A stretch of DNA of 64,000 bases from Aspidapion aeneum. Its lineage: Eukaryota; Arthropoda; Insecta; Coleoptera; Brentidae. Below are positions 10,124-19,770 of the stretch, one piece after another. Under the pieces are notes generated by a model. The model worked only from the letters and a program-made list of their open reading frames with translations. It was not told the origin of the DNA and did not search any database. Both the position numbers and the translations under genes were made by a program. The DNA lies in the NCBI GenBank assembly GCA_963576565.1, contig OY755042.1, positions 109,669,314 through 109,733,313 of the forward strand, in the 5' to 3' direction. The stretch's first letter is position 1, and every line of letters begins with the position of its first letter.

Positions 10124-10985
10124 GGGTAAATGCGGGAGAGTTGCCACACTTTTTGACAAATACCTGTAACATCTGTAAGTCTTGAGATTTTTTTCTTTAA
10201 AATCAATCAATGCATAGGTACTGCGTTAAACTTGATTAAAATACAAAAATAAAAAATATATTTAAGAAAACATGAACATAGCAAAAAAAAAGTCGGCATT
10301 TCTCCCACACTACTGGGGGAGATGCCGCGTAACCGTTTCTCTAAATAACCTCTAATTTTCATTTTTTTCTTTAATTTGAGCCTGGAACAGATGTTTCAAA
10401 CTTCACCATACATGGTGCAAGTGACATGTAGCCATTTTAAGCATTTAATACCTTGTAACCAATCCAGTGTTTTAGTTGTTGTTGCGTAAACTTTGAAGCA
10501 TTCCACACAGCGTTTCTGGTTTTCATTTTTCTTTTTGGCTAGAGGTTCATCATCGCTGTCACTCCATTGAATTTTTTCTCGGTCTTCTTGAAAATGCGGC
10601 AACTGTCCTTTTTGTTGGGGGAGATGCCGCACCTGATTATTAAGGTCACAGATTTAAAACGTAACAAAATACGGCATGGCACCTGCAAACATAACCCCAA
10701 AATACTGAATAAAACACACGAACGTGAAAAAAAACTACCACATTGCAAAGAACCACACTTATTAGGACAGTACTTAAAATTTTGCTAAGAAAATTTTACC
10801 TTACCGACGTAAATTCAAGGATTGCAAGCGATATTTTAGAAATCAAACACGTCCGATGTTATAACCGTTCACTAAATGATGAACTATGAATGTGGGCATA
10901 CTTGGTTGCCTATGTTATAACGTAATCATTAAAATACGTGAAAAGCGGCGTCTCTCCCTCCACGGCAACTCTCCCGCATTTACCC
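10124..10985 (-). mobile_element. Tc1/mariner-superfamily (pogo-like) DNA transposon, internally deleted
   Basis: Terminal inverted repeats GGGTAAATGCGGGAGAGTTG at 10124 and its complement ending at 10985 are flanked on both sides by TA, the superfamily's target duplication. GGGGGAGATGCCGC-type subterminal words occur at 10312-10328 and 10616-10630. A minus-strand frame at 10396-10632 retains the end of a transposase-like protein. At 862 bp it is too short for a full transposase. Confidence 0.82.
10396..10632 (-). pseudogene. Transposase C-terminal fragment with PHD-like Cys/His cluster
   Basis: A 78-codon remnant within the pogo-like element. An acidic linker (SDSDDEP) and a basic run (KKKNENQKR) precede a Cys/His cluster spaced C-x2-C, then W-x3-K-C, W-x-H-x2-C (CVECFKVY..., IKCLKWLHVTC). 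Many insect pogo/jerky-type transposases end in a PHD- or zinc-ribbon-like finger after an acidic region, which this resembles. The DDE catalytic core is absent, so it cannot be active alone. The family call is inferred from context plus finger spacing; a captured host PHD fragment cannot be excluded. Confidence 0.55.
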
Positions 10986-11015
10986 TAGTCTTTCCTGCTT
11001 TGAGGAAGATGTTTT

Positions 11016-11869
11016 ATTTTAAACAGTGGCGGTTTCCCCATAAGTGCACATGTGCACGTGCACTCCCAAATTTTACTTAAAAAAATATTAAACTTTGATC
11101 ATTCCTTAATTTAATTAATAATTACACCAAAAGGAATTCACTAAAGACTGGAATATTATCTTGAAATTAATACCCGGTATGTATGTGTTTGTATTCGTGT
11201 TCAAACCAACCTCGAATCTAATTATTTACTTTAATTTACTGGAACCAAATTCTAAGCACCGTGGATTATGTCGCATGCTAATTACGAGGTATAGAAAGAG
11301 AGGACGACATGTCCCAATAGAATTTTACAATGCATAGAATCTGAACCTTCCTTCGGCACCGCGCTTATACAAAAACTAGCCTCGATGCCGCCCGCACCCC
11401 CGTGATGCCTCCCGCGGCCAAGATTCGCGTTACATTTTAGAGCAGCTCACGCGCACTTTTAAGTAGTGCGCGCTTAGACAACTTGGTATGGTGCGGGCGG
11501 GCGGTTGGTTTTGATTTCGACGATTTGGTATTTACGAGAATTGCGGAAGTTTCTAATTCTGATAGCATTAGCGTGCAATATTTAAAGACAATTAAATTTT
11601 CATCTTTGCCATTAGAAGAGAAAATAAACTAGGTGTGATACATTTTTTATTTATTTATAAAAACAATAATAATAGGTAGGTAACTAATATCTAACCAAAT
11701 ATCTCATTTTTTAATTATTTGCTCTAAATTATATCATATGACGACCCACTCGATGGCCCAAAAAGTTAGCGTGGCACTTAAAAAAAATTTATGCCTGCGC
11801 CGCAATTTTATTTTATTTTTTGGTGTGCACTCCCAAAGCTTTTTGCCACGCGCCCCCACTGATTTTAAA
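11016..11869. mobile_element. Non-autonomous hAT element with 8-bp target duplication
   Basis: The element (11024-11861) begins CAGTGGCGGTTTCCCCA and ends TTGCCACGCGCCCCCACTG. ATTTTAAA is present immediately outside both ends (11016-11023 and 11862-11869), a perfect 8-bp target duplication. CAGTG-type ends plus 8 bp is the hAT signature. TGCACTCCCAAA occurs near both ends in opposite orientation. No transposase frame remains in the 838 bp. The interior contains a GC-rich patch (11385-11520). Confidence 0.88.
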
Positions 11870-12348
11870 CCGATCCTTAACCAATTTACATTTAAACAAA
11901 AAATGATAACCTTTTTAAAATACAATACTCTGTTAGTTATCATTATATCGCGTTCGATATGCACGAATTCAAATCGAAAATTGAAATCCTCGCAATTTGA
12001 AATTTGCCAGTTCGCGTATATTTTATCGTGTAGTCGATTTTTTTGCCATTTTCGCTTATAAATTACACAAAATATAATGTAATAATCATAAATATAGGTA
12101 CAGGCAATGCATTTGGCTTTCCGGTTGTATGAATTTGTCCGGTTTTTTGTTTGAATGTAACGGTTGAATTTTCAGTCATGCATGTAGTATTGAAAAATAG
12201 CGCAAAAACACAACATTTTAACCATTAACAGCAGTACCTATTTACCAAAGAGAACGAAGTCTACGTCTTTAGATCAAGTACCTACATTTTGGTTTAAGAT
12301 GCAACCCAGTTAAAAAATTGTTTTATTAAGTGAAGTTTTTGTATGTAA
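11870..12348. other. No gene seen
   Basis: Unique-looking AT-rich sequence. The 107-codon plus-strand frame starting at 11738 crosses the hAT end and has no domain. Confidence 0.5.
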
Positions 12349-12972
12349 AGCGGGGTCTACACATAACGTTTTGCCTGACGTTTTACTTGATCAGGTAAAA
12401 CGGATCAGGCAAAACCTTTCGTGTAGACAATAAAACGTAGGTTTTGCCTGAACTGAGTCGGACCTGTTGAACTGATCGGTAGAGGCTTTGTTTCCGATAA
12501 AACGTCAGTTTTAGCGGCATTTCTTGTGGTAGCATATAATTTTAATTCCTTTCGAGTGCAACTTAGAAGTTGGTATACGAAACGTCCGACATTAGATAAG
12601 ATAATTTTTTAAGAAATCAAATAGGTTATTTTCTCCACTAATTTTTAATTTGTTTTAAACAAATAATCCCGACATGTTTTGTAAGCAGAAACTTACATCT
12701 TCAGGGGACATTACCAAACTAAATCAGCACAACATTTTGAAAAACTGGTTAAAAATCTGTGTTTAGCTACTGAAATGGTTAATTAAGTCATTGACATTTA
12801 AAACAAAAAACATTATTGACAAAAGCAGTGCTTCCTCCATGGTGTATTAAAAACTGATCTAAAAACGTACGTTAAAACTATCAAGTGTGTACGCTAGTCT
12901 TTCAACCGTCATACTTGACCCTTTTGACTGACAGGCAAGACGTAAGGTAAAATGTTATGTCTAGACCGGGCT
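12349..12972. repeat. MITE with TAA target duplication (PIF/Harbinger-like)
   Basis: Ends AGCGGGGTCTACACATAACG and (complement of) AGCCCGGTCTAGACATAACA form an imperfect ~20-bp TIR. TAA lies outside both ends (12346-12348, 12973-12975). The flanks are mirror-related too (GTATG ... CATAC), so the target was palindromic. Subterminal GTTTTGCCTGA words repeat at 12370-12450. The superfamily is inferred from the 3-bp TAA. Confidence 0.65.
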
Positions 12973-12981
12973 TAACATACA

Positions 12982-13505
12982 AAAAATAAATGGATCCATG
13001 ACGGACCTATAGCTAGCCGATTATCACACTTCAAGTGAAGCCATGATAATATATCAGCCTTGAAAACAGTTTTTTGTAAATATCTTAGAAAGTAAAGTTC
13101 TTGCGAAGTTTCTGGTTATGACACAAATTATTGAATTTTTATTTTTGATCTATCCTAGCATTATCCTCATGATATCTGTCTGTGTATGTGTGTATTTTGT
13201 TTCTGTCTGTAACACGATAGCTCCTAAACCGCTGAACCGATTTTCATAAAATTTTCAGGTAAAATAGGGTTCGACACTCTTACGAGCCGATTAGATTTTC
13301 CTCAAAATCCATTAATGCTAATGACAGTTTTTTGACAATTAAAAAATTTGAAAAATGCTAACTTTTTACCGGAGCATCGCGTTAATATGCGGTTTTCGGA
13401 ATATAGTGGACCACATTTTGCGCAATAATTTGTGTTATGACCAAAAACTTTGTAGGAGCTTTAGTTTCTGAGATATTTACAAAAACCTGTTTTTAGCCTA
13501 GCCTC
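12982..13505. repeat. Dispersed repeat family A, copy 2 (rearranged)
   Basis: Residues 12982-13130 match the family's right end in minus orientation (GGATCCATGACGG, TGAAGCCATGATAATATATC). Residues 13131-13505 match in plus orientation, including AGCTCCTAAACCGCTGAACC and TTTACAAAAACCTG. The copy is therefore head-to-head chimeric. Confidence 0.75.
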
Positions 13506-13523
13506 CGTTAGAAAATTAGCATA

Positions 13524-15099
13524 TACAGGGTGTTTCCTAAGTGAATATTTATGAGGGTGATTTTTGGGCCCATTTTTAGAAAAAAACTTCATATGAACAT
13601 ATGTCCTAAACGTCTTACCTTTTGAGATGGCTCTGGAACGAAATAGCGATGTACAAAATAGCGTTATCGAAATAGCGACAATCAAAATAGCGATGTAATG
13701 AAAAGGCGACTATCAAAATAGCGATGTAACAAAATAGCGATGTAACAAAATAGCGATTGTAACGAAATAGCGATGTAACAAAAAAGCGATGTAACAAAAT
13801 AGCGACTATCAAAATAGCGATGTAACAAAATAGCGACTATCAAAATAGCGATATTTCGGTTCCGTTTTGGCATATGGCTCGAAGGGTTTCTTTCTAAGAA
13901 ATGTTCTCGAAAAAAAAACTTTCCTGACTTCTTTCCCGGGATCCTAAAGGGTGTGAATCCGAACCGAACCGAACCGACGCAAACTGAACCGAACCGAACC
14001 AGCATATTTAAAAAAAAACTCTCCAGACTTCTTTTCCGGAATCCTAGAGAGTATGAATCCGAACCGAACCGAATTCGGTTCAGATCGGTTCGGTTCGGTT
14101 CGGATTCACACCGTCTAGGATCCCGGAAAAGAATCAGGAAAGTTTTTTTTTAATATGCGCATTTCGGTTCTTTTCGGTTTGGATTGATTTGATTCGATTC
14201 GGTTTGGTTTGATTCGGTATTTTGATACATCGCCATTTTCATACATCGCTATTTTGATACATCGCTATTTTGATTGTCGCTATTTTGATTGTCGCTATTT
14301 TGATATATCGCTATTTTGATTGTCGCTATTTTGATACATCGCTATTTTGATATGTCGCTGTTTTGTTACAAACGCTATTTTGATACATCGCTATTTTGAT
14401 AGTCGCTCTTTCATTACATCGCTATTTTGATAGTCGCTATTTCATTACTCGCTATTTTAAACGTCGCTATTTTGTACATCGCTATTTCGTTCCAGAGCCT
14501 TTTGAGATACAGGGTGGTATTTATTATTAATATCTACAATACCAAGTAAAGTGTACTTTTTAAATCCTGTATTCAATTTTGAGCAAATTCGATCTCTTGA
14601 ATTTTTTTAGTCCGACGCACGGGTTTCATCTAAAAAAATAAAATGTACGTGGCTCTGCCTGATGATATTGTCATATTAACGATATTGTTATGATCATGCA
14701 GAGAAACGGTTTTTATTTTTTTAAGCGAAAACCGTGCATCGGATTGAAAAAAATCAACTGATCAACTTTGGTTAGAAATGATTGGGCATTTCAAAAATAA
14801 TTTTTATTTCAGGAAAAACCAGTGGCGTAAGAACGCCACTGATGAAAATTTAAAAAAAATTAAACATTAAAAAATGCCTCTTTATTCATAGTACAATGTA
14901 ATGTATGATAAATTTCATTAAAATATCTGAAGTGGTATTGTAGATATTAATAATAAATAATTTATTTTTGAAAACTTTATCACCCTGTATCTCAAAAGGT
15001 AAGACGTTTAGAAAATATGTTCATATGAAGTTTTTTTCTTAAAATGGGCCCAAAAATCACCCACATAAATATTGACATTCAATTAGGAAACACCCTGTA
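13524..15099. repeat. Long inverted-repeat element (TA-flanked, CAGGGTG ends) carrying a foldback insertion
   Basis: The left arm from TACAGGGTGTTTCCTAA (13524) through TTCATATGAACATATGTCC and AAACGTCTTACCTTTTGAGA is mirrored from TCTCAAAAGGTAAGACGTTT (14995) to TTAGGAAACACCCTGTA (15099). The arms continue past the foldback insertion: TATTATTAATATCTACAATA (near 14520) is mirrored near 14940. They close around GACGCACGGGTTT and AAAACCGTGCATC near 14615-14740. TA borders both ends, as for mariner-type MITEs. Confidence 0.88.
13620..14508. mobile_element. Foldback transposon 1 with minisatellite arms and 9-bp target duplication
   Basis: The element (13629-14499, 871 bp) starts GGCTCTGGAACG and ends CGTTCCAGAGCC. 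TTTTGAGAT flanks it on both sides (13620-13628, 14500-14508). The opposite arm of the host repeat (14995-15017) carries the uninterrupted target. Each arm is a tandem array of 15-16-bp units (AAAATAGCGATGTAAC and variants with GACTATC). The core holds TTCCCGGGATCCTA blocks and alternating GAACC/GGTTC runs (13950-14130). Long minisatellite inverted repeats plus a 9-bp duplication are the signature of FB-type foldback elements. No transposase frame was found. Confidence 0.88.
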
Positions 15100-15379
15100 T
15101 GTCGAAAATTGAAACACCCTGTACAAACTCATATGCATCCGAATAAGGCCGTCTGCTGTAAGCTGCCCACGACAGCAAATCATAATGCATGGGTTGGGCT
15201 AATCCAAAGCCAAAAAAGGCGCGAAGTACACATCATAAAGTACATATTACTTTCACTCACTCGTAGGTAACTTTATTTTCATTTGTCTTTTATACCTACA
15301 AGGTGAGACAAGTTTTTTGAATGTAAAAGTACAAATTTATCAGTTTTCAAACTCAGGTTCTAATACAGGTAATAGTATA
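15100..15379. other. Spacer with an extra CACCCTGTA end
   Basis: GAAACACCCTGTAC (15111-15124) follows the previous element directly, so a second MITE end abuts it. The rest is unique-looking with no gene. Confidence 0.5.
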
Positions 15380-15640
15380 TTACATAACAAGAGAAGAAAG
15401 TGACAAATTTCACACAAGCGTGAATGTAAGAAAGTTACTTTCTATCGAGTTGTGTACGCTTCTTTTCCTACAAACACAAATTTTTGTAAAAATTACAATT
15501 CAAATAAAATTGCTTTTCCGCACATGTGTGGAAAAGTACTTTGCTTCACATGTGCAGAAAAGTATGGTGACAACGTCATCGTACACTTTTCCATACATGT
15601 GCCAACAAGTACTTTTCCAGACATGTGCATTTTTAAAATG
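15380..15640. repeat. Cluster of ACATGTG / AAAAGTAC boxes
   Basis: Five ACATGTG words lie within ~100 bp (about 15522, 15549, 15595, 15619 and variants), each next to CTTTTCC or AAAAGTA in mirrored arrangement. It resembles a decayed foldback end with repeated short boxes. Confidence 0.5.
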
Positions 15641-15885
15641 AATGACAAATGACAAATTTTTGGTCCTTCGAGTCGGATTCGAGATTTCAGAAAAAAAAAT
15701 AAAGGTAAATACGGACCCAGATTTTTTATTCAAATTTATTTTTGCTTCAGATTAGGTCCCCAATTAACCCCAAGCTATAAAAAATATAAAAAAAAAATCC
15801 AGGTCTCTATTCTTTTTCCTAATTTTTTCTGAAATCTTGGATTTGACTCGACGGACCAAAAATTTGACAACGTCATTTTATTGGC
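15641..15885. repeat. Palindromic MITE around TTTTTGGTCC
   Basis: CAAATTTTTGGTCC-TTCGAGTC followed by GAGATTTCAGAAAAAA (15652-15692) is mirrored by TTTTTTCTGAAATCTTGGAT and GACTCGACGGACCAAAAATTTG (15825-15866). The spacer is AT-rich. Confidence 0.75.
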
Positions 15886-16589
15886 AAAATTAATCTTCTA
15901 TAAAGAAGTTTTAACAGAACTGCAATATCTGCACTATAATGAATTTCTGGGATTCCGAATTGTTGAATTTTCCCTCGTATTATAATAATTAATTTCTTCT
16001 ATTAAAATATTATTATCGCCTTGTATATTGCAAAGTGCGATTTTTCATATTGTTCAACTTTCACCCGATGAAGCCTTTTTTGATTAATTAATTTCATATT
16101 TTTTTCGTAATGGTTTAAAAACATAGATCATGACATGGAAATTTGCATAGTTTAATATTGGTCAGGACTGGTGAAATCAATCATTTTTGTTTTAAAATGC
16201 TTTGTTAGACTCTTGGGCTTTTAGCCAAAAATAATATAATTGATACTACGCCTTAATCGGCCAAAAATCCTCTTTGTCGGCTTGGTTTTTCGGGCGCCAT
16301 AGTGATTTATTCCTATAATAAAAAAGAGGATACTAGCAAAAATCTAGTTCATATTTTTTTTAATTCTTATAATTTTGACTTTTTTGTGGATTTCAATCGT
16401 TTTTGCCTCATATGCAATAAAAATATTGAAGTTCAAGAGGTGAAAAATCTAGCGACTAAGGAAAAAGTTTCAAGTACCCAACTGCGACTAGTAGTTACAA
16501 GTAAATTTAGCAGTTGGGTGTTTTTTTATTTAATTATAAAAAGCACTATGCATTTACAATTCATTTAGCTTTACCCAAAAAGTACGTGT
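15886..16589. other. No gene seen
   Basis: Unique AT-rich sequence. An 88-codon frame at 16302-16568 has no recognisable domain and no splice or Kozak support. Confidence 0.5.
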
Positions 16590-16960
16590 AGATTTTTTAC
16601 GGACGCCAACAATGTTACCTTGTTCTTAAAGTGTGTGCAGAAAGAATTTTTGAAATCGCTCTATTTTGTGAAAGGGATATCTACAACTATTACTAGTAAG
16701 GAGGCAGGGAGAAGAGAGGGAGGGGGAATTAGTAAAATGATGTTGGAAAAAAGTCTTCAAGCGTCTGCAGAAAAAACTTTTGAAATCGCTTTATATTTGT
16801 GAAAGTTATAGCTATAACAATTACTAATAAGGATGGCGGGGTCGAGAGAGGGAGAGGCGTAATTAGTAAAATGGTGTTGGGAAAAAATCTGAAAGCGTAT
16901 GCAGAAAGATCGCTCTATATTTTTGAATAGGGTGGGGGGAATGACCGCAGGGGAGATGGG
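16590..16960 (+). repeat. ~125-bp tandem repeat, about 2.7 units
   Basis: The block GTGTGCAGAAAGAATTTTTGAAATCGCT...AATTAGTAAAATG repeats at about 16631, 16758 and 16888. Each unit has a purine-rich GGAGGCAGGGAGAAGAGAGG-type segment. Confidence 0.75.
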
Positions 16961-17159
16961 TGGGAGCAGGGAGGACTACAAAGTAACTACAGCAAATTAG
17001 AGGACATTTGCAATGAATAATCAAAAGAATTTCAATAAAATCGCCTTAAATTTAGATAATTTGTATGCCTTAAAGCCTACATCATGTGACAAAATGGCGT
17101 CTGAAGACCGCCATGTTGATTCCTGTTTTAAAAAAATATAGCCTATAAGCACCTTCGGG

Positions 17160-17300
17160 ATCAGTAGCAATTCAACGACACTTTTTTTGTCAAAATCGGT
17201 TCAGCCGTTCAGCCTCTAGCGTGACACAAACATACATATTTACTTACATACATACAACAATCGAAAAACATTACATTTTCTTTCGCCGTGCTGCAATTGG
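17160..17300. repeat. AATCGGTTCAGCCGTT core with ACATAC microsatellite
   Basis: CAAAATCGGTTCAGCCGTTCAGC (17193-17215) is followed by an ACATACATA-type simple repeat. The same core-plus-microsatellite arrangement is found in repeat family A and in the terminal-hairpin repeats, which are otherwise unrelated. Confidence 0.5.
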
Positions 17301-17507
17301 ATAAAAACTATTTTTTTTGGGCTATTGCGTTGCGCAACCAATTAGTTTAAATTGATAAAAAAGTGCTGAATTTTTAACTTATTGAGACATGTTTCTCAGT
17401 ATGTGATTACTGCTGCTCTTATATCATTTAATCAAGATTGCAAAAGAACGGGGTCATCATTCAGGATATTAAATCGGTATGGCATGGCAAGGCATGCATA
17501 TCATAAA

Positions 17508-17747
17508 CAAATAGTCCATTTAAAATCAAGGTAAAAGGTCCTGAAATTGCGAAACAGATGAGACCACTTGTCCCCTACGTATTTTGGGCCGCTGATCACG
17601 AAAATTAGGGTTAAAGCTACCGTGGTTGGAACACCCTTAAAAATGCAAAAAACACCCCTAAATAGGGGTGTTTTTCGAATATTTTCGTTATTTTGCAAAT
17701 TTAGTCATCCTATATGTTTTTGGGGGCGGTGATTACGAAAATGAGGG
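17508..17747 (+). repeat. Direct copy of the 18401-18640 segment
   Basis: GTCCATTTAAAATCAAGGTA, ACCACTTGTCCCCTACGTAT, the small hairpin ACACCCCTAAATAGGGGTGT and TCATCCTATATGTTTTTGGG occur in the same order ~893 bp downstream, inside the left arm of the large inverted repeat. Confidence 0.85.
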
Positions 17748-19128
17748 TGACGACATTTGAAGAAACTTTTTCAGCCGGTATGGACTATTATTTCAACTTA
17801 GCATTTTTTTAGATTAAACCTAGAGCCACTTTTGGCTTATTTAGCATAATTAAGGTCATAAATCGGCGTCGCGTTGATCCAGCACTTTCTCTTTCAATAA
17901 TAATGCAGGCGTTGTTGGAGTGTGATGTTAAAAAATTGGCACCAGTAAGCACGTATAGTCATCCATACAACTCAGCCGTCTTGGCTTTTTGAGATTGCTT
18001 TATTTTTGTTGAAAATGAAATTTTTAATCAATTTCTGTCATTTTTGAAAGATTTACGATTTTCTATTTTCAAAAATTATGACTGGCAAATTTTCACGATA
18101 TGAAAAATTTTGTTGAAAATGAAATTCCCATTCTAAGTTTCAAAACCGCGTTTTACTAGCTGCATTTTTTTTATTTCTAAAAAACTACGACTCTGACGAA
18201 CTTTGACGTTATGACAAATATTGTAAAAAATATAATTCCCAATCTAACTTTAAAAACCTCGTTTTACTGGCTACTGTGGTTCTGAAATTACGATTTTTTA
18301 GGTATTTGAACTTCACAGGTACCGCAAAATTTTTGTGCCAAATTTAGTACCCGTAGTATGGATGGCTAAAATATCGGGTGACACCCACCAATTAGCACAT
18401 TTTAGTCCATTTAAAATCAAGGTAAAAGGTCCTGAAATTGCGAAACGGATGAGACCACTTGTCCCCTACGTATTTTGGGCCTCTGATCACGAAAATGAGG
18501 GTTAAAGCTACCGCCAGTGGTTGGAACACCCTTAAAAATGCAAAAAACACCCCTAAATAGGGGTGTTCTTCGAATATTTTCGTTATTTTGCAAATTAAGT
18601 CATCCTATATGTTTTTGGGGGCGGTGATTACGAAAATGAGGGTGAAAACTTGCATTACAGGGTGGAACCACCCCTAAAATTGGGGAAAAAACACCCCGAA
18701 ATGGGGGTGTTTTTCGACTAAAAGTGTTTTTTTCCCAATTAAGACATCTAATATGTTTTTTGGGGCGCTGATTACGAAAATGATGGTTACAACTTGCCCC
18801 AATGCTCGAACCACCCCCAAAATCGCACAAAACACCCCTAACAAGGGGTGTTTTTCGACTAAAAGTGTTTTTTTGCCAATTAAGACATCTTATGTGTTTT
18901 TGGGGCGCTTATTACGAAAATGGGGCATTTGGGCAAGTTGTAAACATCATTTTGGCAAAAAAAACACTTTTAGTCGAAAAACACCCCCATTTCGGGGTGT
19001 TTTTCCCCAATTTTAGGGGTGGTTCCACCCTGTAATGCAAGTTTTCACCCTCATTTTCGTAATCACCGCCCCCAAAAACATATAGGATGACTTAATTTGC
19101 AAAATAACGAAAATATTCGAAGAACACC

Positions 19129-19740
19129 TGAAAGGGTAGGGTTAAGGTTATTTCAGCATGGAGGGTATAAACTAGGGTACGCGTGGTTCCAATCCTGTTT
19201 GAATCCCGGTTCTTGGGTTCAAGACACTCAATAGTAGTAAACGAAAAAATTTAAGTTAAAAAGCAAGCTCGACTTACCTATTATTCCAGGAACGTAAATT
19301 CTGGAAGGAAACCGGCACTATCACCCGCGTGGGTATTGTTCAGAAAAAACCGCAAGGTTAAAATTGTGACGTATATGTCGATATATGAACGACGGCTGTA
19401 GTCATGAGTGTGTGTGTGCTCGATGCTTCCTTGTTTTGGCACAGCGCGCAGCGGCTCGCGCGCCGGTGGTTTCCACACAGTCCATTCTTCAGTGCAGAAG
19501 GAAGTAGGGGTAGGAAAGGTGGAAACACCTAATAAGGGATGCAAGGAAAAGTGCGTCGAGCTTGATAATTATTTAGAGTAAAAGTAAATTAAACGCGCAA
19601 ATTTCTATTTGCAATAGTGTAGTAAAATTAACTAGAAAAACAAAAAAAAAATAATAATAATAATAATAATACTAAATTCTAAAAACTTCCCAAAAACGTT
19701 ACAAACAAAAATAAAGCAATATGAGGGCGAGAACGAACCA
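19129..19740 (-). repeat. 3' LTR of the BEL/Pao element
   Basis: 612 bp. In element sense it begins TGGTTCGTTCTCGCCC and ends CCTACCCTTTCA, the canonical TG...CA. An 87-codon frame inside is duplicated identically in the other LTR and is incidental. Confidence 0.95.
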
Positions 19741-19752
19741 TTTCCCACCCCC
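19741..19752 (-). other. Polypurine tract
   Basis: In element sense GGGGGTGGGAAA lies directly before the 3' LTR. This is the expected plus-strand primer for LTR retrotransposon DNA synthesis. Confidence 0.8.
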
Positions 19753-19770
19753 ATGAAATGCCGCGCAATT

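Noticed and set aside
11738..12061. 107-codon plus-strand frame
   Set aside because: Spans the hAT end and its target duplication, so it cannot predate the insertion.
13615..14005. Overlapping minus-strand frames with HRYF/IAIL repeats
   Set aside because: Translation of the 15-16-bp foldback minisatellite.
19281..19544. 87-codon minus-strand frame, identical at 25509-25772
   Set aside because: It lies wholly in the LTR and is duplicated because the LTRs are duplicated. No domain.
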